A stretch of 64,000 nucleotides of DNA, taken from Mallotus nudiflorus. Lineage: Eukaryota > Streptophyta > Magnoliopsida > Malpighiales > Euphorbiaceae. The notes below the pieces were generated by a model. The model made no database searches. It saw only the letters and a program-made list of their open reading frames with translations, and was not told the DNA's origin. The translations under genes and the position numbers were made by a program. Below are positions 22,725 to 33,752 of this stretch, in pieces (position 1 is the first letter of the stretch; each line of letters starts with the position of its first letter). Where the stretch lies: positions 930,001 through 994,000 of the forward strand of contig CANTUR010000166.1 of assembly GCA_947683625.1 (NCBI GenBank), in the 5' to 3' direction.

Positions 22725-22852
22725 TTGGCTCTATTAAATGAAAGGCTCGGAATGATGTAATTTTTATATTTTTGTGCCTAATTGAGTAAAAAAAAGTTTA
22801 AGGGCGAATCCGCTCATGGGCATATACATTAAGGCGAATTTGTACCTTTATC
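22725..22852 (-). repeat. Right terminal inverted repeat of the Pack-MULE
   Basis: Reverse complement of the left repeat, followed directly by the 10-bp duplication TTTCTAATTA. Confidence 0.85.
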
Positions 22853-22907
22853 TTTCTAATTATTCTTAAGCTATGAGCTTGCTTCTTCTAATTCTCCTAA
22901 TTGCTAA

Positions 22908-22913
<6 letters not shown>

Positions 22914-22957
<44 letters not shown>
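22914..22957. repeat. (TA)n microsatellite
   Basis: About 22 TA units followed by a TTTA run. Confidence 0.9.
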
Positions 22958-22959
<2 letters not shown>

Positions 22960-22960
<1 letters not shown>

Positions 22961-23735
22961 TTATTTATTTCTTTGTGAATACTTTAGAGATATATTGAGG
23001 CACCACAAAAGTCCATCATGCAACAAGAGCCATACATCATCAATTGAAGAATCTTGCTCGACTATACTTATGAATTTTGCTAAAATAAGTAAAATGTTTG
23101 ATGTGTTCTTTTTAAAAAAAAATAAAACGAAAAGGTAAAAATATCACAAATATTGTGTCCTAATCTCATATTTGTCTCTAATATTTTTTAAAGTAGAAAT
23201 ATTGTGTCCTAGTTTTACATTTGTCACTAACATCATTTTGAAAATCATATTTTTAAACTCCTTTTATAAAAAGTGTTACTTCTCACCGTTATCCATTATT
23301 ACTAACATGTACAAACAAAATATTATATAAAAGTACATTTTTATCCCTAATCTTAAATTTTTTTAGGATAAATTTGTTGCTTATTATAAATGTTAAGGGT
23401 AAATATATAACTTTATTTATTTATTTTTTGTATGCCATTAATAGTGGACTTTACTAACAGCAAGATCAAATTAATACTATTTATAAGAAATGTGTTTATA
23501 TACTTTTTTTAAAAAATAAAATTTGCCTATTTTAAATATGTCACAATGAATAAATGAGTGACTTTTATCCAAATATAAAATATTTGAATTCCAATGTCAT
23601 TTATTTTAATAATTTCATATGAGTAAACACGTGTTGCTTATTTAGCATATGTGAGGGAAATTCTATGTAATTTTGTTTTTTAATCACTTTTATTTTATTT
23701 TATATTTATCACCATTGAATCATGTTGCTTATTTA

Positions 23736-23794
<59 letters not shown>

Positions 23795-24079
23795 GGAAAT
23801 TCTATGGTAATTTTATTTTTTAATCACTTTTATTTTATTTTGTATTTATCACAATTGGATAAAAGTATATTTTATTATCCAAGAGTAATTATTAAGAAAG
23901 TATATTTTACTTTGTAAGAAATCAAAATAATGATATAATGCACTTGTATGTGAAATATACAATTAAAAAAGGTAAAAAATTTTCTTTTATTAAGCAACTA
24001 ATAAATTTAGGCGGAAAGTTAGATAGGTAAATGACAAGAACTTGATGGTTCAATTTCGGCAAAACTCCCTCATAAGGTG
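22960..24079. other. AT-rich spacer downstream of the receptor-kinase pseudogene
   Basis: No gene recognised. It contains the duplicated unit at 23632-23861 and short poly(A/T) runs. Confidence 0.4.
23632..23861. repeat. Tandem duplication, one copy carrying an expanded TA tract
   Basis: Copy 1 (23632-23722) and copy 2 (23723-about 23861) share TGTTGCTTATTTAGCATA, GAGGGAAATTCTATG and a TTTAATCACTTTTATTTTATTT stretch. Copy 1 has only ATGT between the first two blocks. Copy 2 has about 26 TA units there (23739-23791). Confidence 0.85.

Positions 24080-24101
<22 letters not shown>
24080..24101 (-). repeat. Poly(A) tract at the 3' end of the kinase pseudogene
   Basis: About 22 A on the minus strand directly follow the stop codon. 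It could be a simple microsatellite or the tail of a retroposed sequence. Confidence 0.7.
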
Positions 24102-24110
<9 letters not shown>

Positions 24111-25892
24111 CAACTAAGAGAATTGGGAGGTACATTTCAACAACTCTGCTCATAGTAGGTCTTGCATCCTTGTCTTGCTCCACACATTGCAAGGCCAATG
24201 TGATCAAGGTTTCCATTTTATCTTTGTCGTATTTACCTTCCAACGCTGGGTCTACAATGTCTTCTATCCATGATGCTTTTCCATCAGCTTTGTTTTTCTT
24301 GTCCCTTACTAATGTCACCAATCTTCTGTGCTCCATATCTCCATCAGATTGAACATCCTGACCTTCAACTATTGGACTTCTCCCGGTTACCATTTCCAGC
24401 ACAACTATGCCGTAACTGTAAACATCCACTTTTGATGTGATTGGCAGGTTAAAAACCCACCTCTAGTTCCTCTCATCTTTGAGAAGATCGAACGGTTTGA
24501 ATCTTCACCATCTCTGCTTAGAAGCTTGGATAAGCCCAAATCTGACACTTTAGGCTGGTAGTTTGAATCCAAGAGTATGCTCTGAGGCTTTACATCGCAG
24601 TGAAGAACCCAGTCCAAGCATTCTTCATGTAGATAAGCAAGCCCTCTTGCAGTGCCTAAAGCAATCTCAAACCGCTTTTGCCAATCGAGTGTGTTTGAAG
24701 AGAGATTTTCAGTCAAGGAACCATGCTTCATGAACTCATATACCAAAAGTCCGTGTTCTCCTTCTGCACAGTAACCCCATATTTCTATCAGATTCATGTG
24801 ATTAAGCCTCCCAATGGTGCTGACTTCTGCTAAAAATTCTGCTTCTCCTTGGTTAGCTATGTTAAGTATTTTGATTGCTGCAACTGGATTATCGGACAAC
24901 ATGCCCCTGTATACGATTCCTCCTGCTCCTCTTCCAATTTCCTCACTAAAGTTGCGAGTTGCCTTTTTGAGCTCAGAATAAGTGAATCTTTTAAAACCAG
25001 TTGCTGCAGGATGGTAATTTTGAGTGGCTTCGTTTGAGTTCTTTTGCGACTTGATCAAGAAAAACCAAACAAAAAGGATGCCTATAATTTCTACCACGCC
25101 GAATCCGCAGGCTAACCAAAGCAGGGCCCGCAATGCCCCGCTTTCACCAACTCTTGTGTAAGCTCTTTCCAGCCGCTGCACAATTTCAGTGGAGCAGTCT
25201 AAGGCAGGTCCTGAATCTATCTTCATATCCGAGAATTGGAAGGTTCTTGGAATTTTCATAAAGAAGTCTCCACCATAGCTGGAGGCATGTTGCCCGTTGA
25301 TCAGTAACATCTTAGGATAGCAATAAGGTTCTGGAGTATCTCCAATGTATCTGTATTGAAATCCTAGGCAAGTACATGACTCCAAACAATATTTCTTGCA
25401 CATCTCTAAGCTGACATTCAGATGATAGAAGCCAGCATCGCTTCCATCAAATAGAACATGTTTTAGCTTAATGAAGCTAACATTCGAATTGTCGCCACAC
25501 GAGAGACTGAATTGTGGTTCCCAACCATAAGTCCAGTTGGTCGTGTTCTTTATCTTAAATCCTGGAAGACAAGAACATTTGTTGCCAGAGATCGGATCGT
25601 TGCTGCATGTACTGTAAGGCCCACAAATTCCATGAATCTCACATAATTGAGATTTTGCCTGCCATGAAACAACCCAAGTTGTCGCTTCCTCTTCCCGACT
25701 GTATAGTCGAAGATTACCGTCGGAATCAATTGTCAGTCTTCGCTGGGGCCGTACTCCATAATTCATCGGTAGAAAAGTTAAATTATCAGATGAAGTAAAT
25801 GTTCCCCGTCAATCATACGAGGCAATTCTACTGCTGTTGTAAGGGAACCTCCCACCTTCCCAGCCTAGTAGCCATGCATACGGTCAATAAAC
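24100..25892 (-). pseudogene. G-lectin receptor-like kinase, 3' part (ZmPK1-type), frameshifted
   Basis: This continues in the same frame as 35727-35140 once element E and one target copy are removed; codon 197 starts at 25892. Order: end of the lectin region with two stops before RRLTIDSDGNLRLYSRE; an EGF-like/PAN Cys-rich region (CEIHGICGPYSTC, LEMCKKYCLESCTCLGFQYR); a transmembrane segment (ALLWLACGFGVVEIIGILFVW); then a Ser/Thr kinase with IGRGAGGIVYRG, AAIKIL, HCDVKPQSILLD and SDLGLSKLL. From 25766 to about 24465 there is no stop. Near 24465, sixteen or so bases encoding the Y-L-A-P-E part of the activation segment are missing, shifting the frame. The C-lobe continues in another frame to 24100 (SYGIVVLEMVTGRSPIVEGQ). 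The family acts at the plasma membrane in extracellular sensing. Confidence 0.9.
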
Positions 25893-25897
25893 ACTTG
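25893..25897. repeat. Target-site duplication of element E, left copy
   Basis: ACTTG, repeated exactly at 35140-35144. Confidence 0.92.
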
Positions 25898-26287
25898 TGA
25901 TACTATTTAGAATGTTCCCACCTAATTAGGAATTCTCTGCCCGTTAAATAGGAACACTTAGATAAGGGAGAAGATAGATCTATCTAAAAAACTACCTCAA
26001 AGAGGAATCCTAACCGAAGAGGGAACACTCTCCTACAAAGATTATGATTCACTGATCCACAAGAAATCCAACTCCTCTCAAGTTTGAGTATTGTTATATA
26101 TAGAACCCTATACCCCTCATAAGGGGACATTTCATTCTCACACATTCAAGCTATCTCACTTTCTCCCTACTTCTATTCTCTAACTTAGGCATCAGAGTGT
26201 TTGTGAGGATTCCTCCCACCTCTCACCTTGTCCCATGTTCGTACTTTGCAAGACGCCTAGCCTAGGAGTTCAAGAGATCAATTATCA
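25898..26287 (+). repeat. 5' LTR of element E
   Basis: 390 bases, TGATACTATTTAG to GATCAATTATCA. A TATATATAG box at 26095-26103 is conserved at 34947-34955 in the 3' LTR. Confidence 0.93.
26095..26103 (+). promoter_or_regulatory. TATA box in 5' LTR of element E
   Basis: TATATATAG followed by ACCCTATACCCCTCATAAGGGG in both LTRs. The position in a short LTR is right for the U3 core promoter. Confidence 0.65.
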
Positions 26288-26289
26288 AG

Positions 26290-26301
26290 TGGCGCCGTCT
26301 G
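26290..26301 (+). promoter_or_regulatory. Primer binding site of element E
   Basis: TGGCGCCGTCTG two bases after the LTR. This TGGCGCCG-type site is common in Tat-lineage elements and is usually assigned to tRNA-Asp. Confidence 0.8.
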
Positions 26302-26358
26302 TGAGAACTCCTTGGGAAAAGCCATTCATTTACTTGCTAAGCTAAAGACACCTTCACT

Positions 26359-28000
26359 ATGACTTCTAGCCCACCTCCAGCCCAAATTCCTGAGGCCGGC
26401 ACCAATCCTTCTGCACCTATCCTAGCGACTGACCTTTCAAACCCTTTCCCAGTAATAATATCACTGCCCACCTTACAGCATGTTGGAGCCTCATTCGGAC
26501 ATGTACCTTCACTTTCGAAAAACACCTCGAGATACCCGTCCTTAGGCACAGATCTCCCATACTACGCTCCGCTACAACACCATCGATCAATACCCTCAAT
26601 ACCTTTTCCAAGCCAACCAGAAATGCCAACAATAACCACTCCAAATCTAAACACCGTAACCCAAACACTCGGCCTTGATCAAATGAGCAAAGAGGCCATG
26701 TTAAAAAATATTCAGGCGTAAATAGCCTTGATGCAACAACAGTTAAGCACTATAATACAGAGCGGGCATACTGAGCCGGCGCCAAATAATGATAATACAG
26801 CACCCCAACAAGCCCTAGGGACGAGCATAGGGAAGGGTAAAGCACTAGAAGGGGAGTGTAGTTCGTCCATCCCAACTCTTGACGATTCAAAATTAGCGCA
26901 GAAGGTTGAGGAAGCAATGTACAAAGCTTGGACTAAACCTAAAAAGGAAGAAGAATGGGTGATGGATAACAGAACTCCATTTGTCAGCAGAATAATTCAA
27001 ACGGAGATTCCTAGTAAGTTCAGAATCCCACATCTTAATCAGTATGATGGGACAAGAGACCCTATTAGTCATATATCGACTTTCCTGACAAAGATGCTGC
27101 TCCAGAATGTGAACGATGGAATTATGTGTAGAGTCTTCCTAAGTACACTCACAAAGAGCGCCCAAAAATGGTTTCATCGGCTTCCGGAGAATTTTGTCAC
27201 TTCTTTTGAGGACCTAGCATAGCAGTTCCGTATCAGATTCATTACCAATATCCCTCTTGTAAAAAACATCAATGACCTGCGGATGTGCCGACAGGAGGCT
27301 AACGAATCTCTACGAAGTTACCTTGACCGTTTCAATAAAACAGTTATGCAGATTGAGCACCTTGTTAATGAAGTTGCCATAGAAGCTTTGAAAAATGGCA
27401 CCAGACTCAGAAAGCTAAAAGATAAATTAATGACTAAAGAGCCGAATACCTTTGCAGAGGCGATGGTGATAGCGGTCCGGATGATAAAAATGGACGAAGA
27501 CAGGAGGATGCATTGGGAAGAAGACAGGCCATCGATCGAGGATGAACGGATAAAACAGAGACGAGAAAGCTTCCTAAAAATAAATTTTAGAACTTCGGCA
27601 GATAGATTTGACAAGGAAGCAGATAGGTATACACCCCTGAACACCTCTTGATCCAAGATCCTCATGTGGGTCAGGCAGAATGGAGTAGGGATTACACTAG
27701 CTAAGAGAATCAGCCCAAGCCGAAGATTTACTCGTGACAGAGGTCAGTACTGCGAGTACCATCGAGAGTACAGCCATAACACAGAAGGCTGCAAAGAACT
27801 GAAGAGTGCCATAGAAAAACTGGTGCAGCGGGGAAAGCTTGATAATTTCACTAACGCACCGAGGGGAAGTGAAAACCTGAAAAACCATGATCGTGATAGA
27901 GCTAAGGCAAAGAAAGCCAGGAAAGAGCCGATTGGGATGATCAACATGATTGTAAGAGGAGAAAACATTAGGAAACGGTTAAAGTGCAACAGAGGAGAAA
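26359..28000 (+). pseudogene. gag of element E
   Basis: Begins MTSSPPPAQIPEAGTNP and keeps one frame, with stops at 26719 (TAA), 27220 (TAG) and 27649. The capsid region has TEIPSKFRIPHLNQYDGTRD near 27000, KSAQKWFHRLPE and ESLRSYLDRFNK. The zinc-binding stretch CEYHREYSHNTEGC lies at about 27750, followed by ELKSAIEKLVQRGKL, a typical Tat gag end. It would form the particle shell. Two of the three stops stand where Gln is expected. Confidence 0.88.
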
Positions 28001-28720
28001 AATCAATACCTGGGAGAAGTGACATCATTTTCAACCCGGAAGATGATTTGCATATACATCACCCTCACAGTGATGCCCTAATGATAACTACATGCATAAA
28101 TAATTATCAGGTTAAAAGGATACTGGTCGATAATGAGAGTGCTATCAATGTTTTATCTTGGAATGCGTACAAAGCTATGGGCAGCTCCATCACCAACTTA
28201 AAGGCCATCCAAAACCCCATCACTAGTTTTTGTGGGGGAACGGTGCAACCAATAGGGATTGTCGATCTGGACCTAAAATTTGAAAACCAAGATGATGAGG
28301 AAACAAAAATCGTCTGGACTCCATTCAACATGGTGGACATACCACTAGCCTATAATAGGATAATAGGATGGCCGGTACTTTACGAAGCAGATGCAATCAC
28401 CAGCATCCGGTGATTAACCATGAAAATTTTGATCAAGAAGGGGACCCTTACAATTAGGGAAGATCAGCAAATGGCTAGACAATGCTATCGGATGACCATG
28501 AAGTCTCTAGCGGAGGCTTTTCATTTAGAGGCATGGGAAATTGAAAAGCAAAGTGCTGACCCACAACCGATGGAAGACACGGAGACATTGCGAATCAGGG
28601 GAGGAAAGTCTGTGAAAATTGGCAATGCCCTTGATCAGAATATCAAAGACATAAAAAGGGAAGTCATTACCAGATGCTCAGAGGATTTTGCTTCTTAAGC
28701 CTCCGAAATCATCAACATGG
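28000..28720 (+). pseudogene. Protease of element E with altered active site
   Basis: HPHSDALMITTCINNYQVKR leads to the retropepsin motif VDNESAINVL. The triplet at 28129-28137 reads D-N-E where the family has D-N-G or D-x-G. A Gly-to-Glu change is a single G-to-A step and should inactivate the enzyme. The following NMVDIPLAYNRIIGWPVLY stretch is the conserved Tat protease tail. A stop occurs after TSIR near 28411 and another at FAS near 28696. Confidence 0.85.
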
Positions 28721-30530
28721 ACCCACGGGTTGCCTGTCACTGCCTAAACATCAAACTAGGAGCCAAGCCAGTAGCACAGAAGAAAAGAACTTTTGCCTAC
28801 GAAAGACAGAAGATCATTGCCGAGGAAATGGTGAAGCTATTAGCAGCCGGGTTCATTAAAGAGGTTACTCACCCAGACTGGGTAGCCAACATGGTACTCG
28901 TTAAAAAAGCAAACGGGAAGTATAGAATGTGTGTAGACTACACCGACCTCAACTGAGCATGGCTTAAAGACAGCTACCCGTTACCCACAATTGATCAGCT
29001 TGTCGATTCCACCGCTGGCCATGGCTTATACAGCTTCGTAGATGCTGCCCAAGGTTATCACCAGATCCCGATGAAGAAAGAAGATCAGGAGAAAACGTCC
29101 TTCGTCACTCATGAAGGGTTGTACTGCTACAAGGTGATGCCCTTCGGATTGAAAAATGCTATAGCCACATACCAAAGAATGATGAACCAAGTCCTCCAAA
29201 GCCAGAATGGAACCAACGTAGAGGTATATATGGATGACATCATCATTAAAAGCAAGCACCCGGAGCATCACCCAACGGACGTGGATCAGGTCCTCAAGTT
29301 ACTAAGCAAATCTAAGATCAAGTTGAATCCTAATAAATGTGTCTTCGGAGTCCAGGCAGGCAAGTTCCTGGGGTTCATGATTTCTCACCGAGGCATTGAA
29401 GCCAACCTAGAAAAAATGAAAGTCGTACTCAACATGGAGGCACCGAAGAGCATCCGCGATATACAAAAGTTAAATGGTAGAATAACCGCATTGGGGCATT
29501 TTATTTCTTTCTCGGCTAGGCGATGTCTACCATTATTCCAAGCTCTCAAAAATTCCAGCAAGTTTTAATGGTCAGCTGATTGCCAGGCAGCATTTGAAGA
29601 AATTAAAATATTCTTGTCTTCCTCACCATTAATCAGTCGTCTGATACCGAATGAGACCTTATATTTATACCTCTCTATTAGCCGAGAATGCATCGCTTCA
29701 GTATTGGAAAGAGAAGAGAGAAGCCAACAAAGCGATGTTTACTATGTTAGTAAGATGCTCCAAGGACCTAAAGTTCGATAGCCCATGCTGGAAAAGTTAG
29801 CCTTGGCTATGGTTCATGCTTCTTGAAAGCTTCGGCACTACTTCCAAGCTCACCATATTGTGGTCCAGTCCCTTTTCCCGCTACAAAAAATATTACAGAG
29901 ACCAGAGACTTTAGGCAGGCTAGTGCAATGGTCGGTCTTACTGGGTAAGTTTGATATTGATTACGAGCCCCGACAGTAGATGAAAGCCCAGGCATTAGCA
30001 GATTTTGTACAAGAAATGGCTCCGGAAGACATAGCCTTGACCAAAATACCAGAATGGAAGCTCTATGTTGACGGAGCATCCTCAACTCAAGGTTCTGACA
30101 TAGGAATAATCCTCAGGGGGCTGCATAAGGTTCATATCCAGTACGCAGTCTGCATAGAGTATAATGCCACCAACAATACAGCCGAGTACGAAGCACTCAT
30201 CACAGGTTTGAAGATGGCCACTGAAGTCAAGGCCGAATACCTCATCATACACTCAAATTCCCAACTAGTAGTGAACCAAGTCAACGGAGCATTTCAAGTC
30301 AAAGATACCTACATTGCCAAGTATGTAGACAAAGCCAAGCGACTTTTGCAACACATCAAGCAGGACGGAGGCCAATGGAAGATCGTCTAGATTCCTAGGA
30401 AAGACAATAGTGAAGCCGACTACCTTGCTAAATCCGTAGCCGGGAAGAGTCAAGCATTTAGGGATATGAATTTCACCGAATCACTAACCAGTCCCAGCAT
30501 AGAGGACACTGAAGTTTTCATAACATAAGT
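28717..30530 (+). pseudogene. Reverse transcriptase and RNase H domains of element E
   Basis: RT blocks in order: AGFIKEVTHPDWVANMVLVK, YRMCVDYTDLN, SFVDAAQGYHQI, CYKVMPFGLKNA and the catalytic YMDD at 29227-29238. Next come FLGFMISHRGIEAN and a degenerate first RNase H. A second, archaeal-type RNase H follows (WKLYVDGASSTQGSDIGIIL at about 30055, AEYEALITGLKMA, LLQHIKQDGG), ending with RKDNSEADYLA. The two-RNase-H arrangement is characteristic of the Tat lineage. About eight stops interrupt the frame. Confidence 0.9.
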
Positions 30531-30549
30531 AGTCTCAGAATGGATACAG

Positions 30550-31777
30550 CCCATAATCTAATATCTTGAGCTTGGCACACTCCTAGAAGACAAGCTGCAA
30601 GCTCAGAAGCTCAAGGCCAAAGCAGCCCACTATTTCGTCCACTGAGGGGAGCTCTACTAAAAATCCCTATCGCACCTCAGGTCGAAGTGCGTTTCCTCGG
30701 AGGAGGGAAATTACATACTCTGAGAAATCCATGAAGGAATCTATAGTGCACATGAGTCCCACTATTCACTCATTAGAAAGACATTGCTCCAAGGGTATTA
30801 CTGGCCCACCATGTCCAAGGATGCCCAGCAGCTGATGCAATCATGTCCCCAGTGCCAGCACTATACCCAACTTAGCCACAAATCTTCTTAGCCTCTGCAT
30901 CCCATCGACAGCCCTTGGCCTTTTGCCATGTGGGGGATGGACATCCTAGGTCCTTTCCCTCCCTCTACCTCATTAAAAAAGTTCTTAATCGTGGCCATTG
31001 ACCATTTTACCAAATGGGTAGAAGCAGAAGCAGTCCCAACCATCACAGAAGCCCAGATACAGCACTTTTTTTAGAAGGAGATCATTTGCAGATTTGGCAT
31101 CCCCCACACTTTAATTACAGACAACGATAAATAGTTTGACAACCACAAGTTTAGAAGTTTCTACTCGGACCTTAGAATAAAGCTGCGCTTCACCTCAGTA
31201 GCTCACCTGTAGACGAATGGAAAAACTGAGGTCACAAACAAAATCCTCATGCAAGGATTGAAGAAAAGACTCGAGGACAAGAAGGGGAACTAGGTCGAAG
31301 AACTGAACAACATAATCTGGGCCTACAGAACCACACCCGATCATCCACTGGCGAAACGCCATTCAAACTGACTTATGGCATGGATGCAGTAATTCCAGTG
31401 GACGTTGGGTCACCAAGTTACCGGGTAAGCCAAGATCTCGACCACGCCGTCAATAGCGCTGACGCACGAATATGCCTTGACGTACTAAAGGAACAAAGAG
31501 AACAAGCGGCAGCAACGGCTGAGGCACATCGATAAAGAATAACCCGGTACCACCATCTGCGTAAACCAACAAAGCAATTCAGAATGGGTGACTGGGTACT
31601 CAGAAGAGCAGATATTGGCAAAGGCACCTCAGGCACCTGCAAGTTAGGTCCGAATTAGGAAGGCCCGTATCAGATCTCAGAATGCATAACGAAGGGGGTG
31701 CACAGACTAAGAGAAAGAGGAGGCAGAGAATTACCGAGGTTTTGGAACTCAGACTCTCTCAGGAAATATTATCAATA
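30550..31777 (+). pseudogene. Integrase of element E
   Basis: The zinc finger reads EIHEGIYSAHESHYSL followed by SCPQCQHY near 30845. The core has MWGMDILGPFPP (first Asp), TLITDND (second Asp, about 31115) and TNGKTEVTNKIL (Glu, about 31225), so the catalytic triad is kept. A frameshift near 31345 moves to a second frame giving DVGSPSYRVSQDLDHAVN and GPYQISECITKG, ending RKYYQ-stop at 31775-31777. Five or more stops interrupt it. Confidence 0.88.
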
Positions 31778-31898
31778 ATCTTGTACTCAAATATCCAATC
31801 TGATTCAATAATAAAAAGTATCTTCATTGATAAAGAATGTCTTTACACATGATTGGTTATAAAAAAAGGGGGGGAGATATACATCAACCTATACATAT

Positions 31899-33752
31899 CT
31901 ACTCTATTATTTGATCACTCGAACCCCTAGGCCTGAAAACTGAGGGAGAAGCAACATCAGCAGCCTCTGGATGCTCGCCAGACCCAGCTACAACAGCGGC
32001 CTCTTCCGACTCCCTCACAGGAAAGGAACTGGCTTTTCGACAAGCATCCTTCTCCATTGTAAGCCTGGCAAGATCAGCTGGAGTTATCCGATCTAACACC
32101 TCTAAGTCCAATCCTGAGTCTTGAGAGAGCAGGATCCTTTTGCACTCAGCCCGGTACGCCTTAAGAAACCCCCCTACCATGCTTTAATATGCCTTCTTAT
32201 CATTCACATGAGATTTCTCAAGCTTCGCCAGCCTCCCCTGAAGCTCAGCAATATGAAGATCATGCTCCTCGATCCTCCTCATCAGTTGGGTCTGGCTATG
32301 TTCAAGCTGAGAAACCTTTTTCTGATTCACCTTCGCATCAGATTTGGCCTCCGTGTATCTTGTTTGGCAGTGCTCCAGAGCTGCCTTGGCGCTATCCAGC
32401 TTGTTCTCAAAATCTATAGCTATCGTCCCCACCTCAGTTTCCTTTAAGTTGTACTGGCTCTTCAAGTAGAAGTACTGATCCTTCGTCAGCAGCAAGGCCT
32501 GAGTCATCTGCCAAAAATAACCAGAAAACTTAGTCAAGAATTAAGTACAACAGTTGTATCAAGTAGCAAAAACTCCCTTACCTCTAGCGACTGGCCGATC
32601 ATGGAATCTAGCAATCCGTCCGGTCCCTCCTCCGACCAACGCTGCATGTCACTGGGTAACCGCAGTGACTCGGCGTACTGGTCCCGTACTTGACTGTTGG
32701 AGATGCTCGGGGGCTTTATCCTCTTCAATATCCAGCCTCGCATATCCAGACAACTAGATAATCGCGGATGTTAGACGTAAATCTCTTCATCCAGCCCCTC
32801 TACATCTAACCTTGGGTCGATCAGCCGCCTTTTTCTTCACCCAACCCGCTTCGACCGCTCACTTTCCACTGGTGCCTTGCCTTTGGGGTCGACGAGAACA
32901 ACCTCTGAAGCTGGACGAGCCTCAGTTTCTGGGGAAGGAGAAATCCGAACCTCCTCCACTGTAGCTAGCTCATCTACTAGGGAAATCCCGCCCGTAAAAT
33001 CAAAAAATTCAGCCATCTACAGATGGAAAAATAAGACTAGTTAGACAAAACAAAGCTCAAAGCAAAATAATCATACCAGGGGAATGGTCGCAACTTGGAC
33101 AGACTCTCCACAGATACCTCCGGGACGCAACTTCCACAGATCGAGCTTCGGCGAGTCCATCTAGATGTAGCCGTAAAACTAACTCCATATCAGGATTGGA
33201 AAGTTTTATTAGACGGGTCACTTTATGACACTCGTCTGACCACATCCTCCAGACATCTAGGAAGTCTGATTGATGCTCCACAACAAAAAAATAGTATCTC
33301 CACTTCTTGTGGAGATCCTAAAGTTTAACAAAAAGTGAATGGTTAGGTACAACCAATAGGGAGAACATCAGCTCTCCCTTCTTCCTAGTCAGCCTGTACA
33401 AATATCGAAGGACATCTAGATCGAGAACCCTACCCTCTTCATGCATCAGCTGGATGAACCTGGTCAGTATCCTATAACTATTCGGATGAAGCTGACCGGG
33501 CACAATGTTATTCCTATTAAGAAAGTCTTTAACAAAGGGATCTAAGGGAAATTTCAGACCCCCCTCTAACTGATTGAAATACACTACTAATCTACTTAGC
33601 CCCGATAAAGGGGTATGCACCCTAAACCTCCTATCTATAGTATGGAGGGCATAATCAGCGGGGATGCAAAACCACCGCTGATACCACCCTAGCAATTCGT
33701 TATCTACGTTGGACACAAAGAGGTCAGAACTAATTTCTCCCCAGGGAGCCAT
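31899..33752 (-). pseudogene. Antisense spliced gene of element E: Transposase_28-like domain plus coiled coil
   Basis: This gene runs opposite to gag-pol. Exon 1 (33752-about 33077) starts MAPWGEISSDLFVS and includes WFCIPADYAL, GLKFPLDPFVKDFLNRNNI and GQLHPNSYRILTRFIQLM. That is the signature of the 'putative gypsy type transposon' (Transposase_28) domain. One TAA at 33318-33320 interrupts it before DLHKKWRYYFFVVE. Exon 2 (33016-32582, 145 codons, two stops) has a basic patch near RKRRLIDPR and ends at a GTAAGG donor. Exon 3 (32507-31899) joins in phase after a TTTTTGGCAG acceptor and encodes a coiled coil (DFENKLDSAKAALEHCQ, LQGRLAKLEKSH), with one stop near 32181. The exon 1-2 junction is not resolved: the obvious GTATGA donor does not preserve phase. 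The protein's function is unknown. Confidence 0.78.

Larger units (their letters stand above)
20840..22852. mobile_element. Pack-MULE with captured gene fragments
   Basis: About 2.0 kb bounded by ~130-base terminal inverted repeats: left 20840-20970 starting GGGTAAAGGTAC, right 22725-22852 reading GATAAAGGTAC on the other strand. A 10-bp duplication TTTCTAATTA flanks it at 20830-20839 and 22853-22862. Long inverted repeats with a 9-10-bp target duplication are typical of Mutator-like elements. There is no transposase. Inside, on the minus strand, are spliced synaptotagmin-like exons, a second coding fragment and a stretch resembling a 5' untranslated exon (22394-22699). Confidence 0.87.

Noticed and set aside
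31418..31642. Minus-strand frame opposite the integrase tail of element E
   Set aside because: It is a shadow of the sense integrase frame; the real antisense gene ends at 31899.
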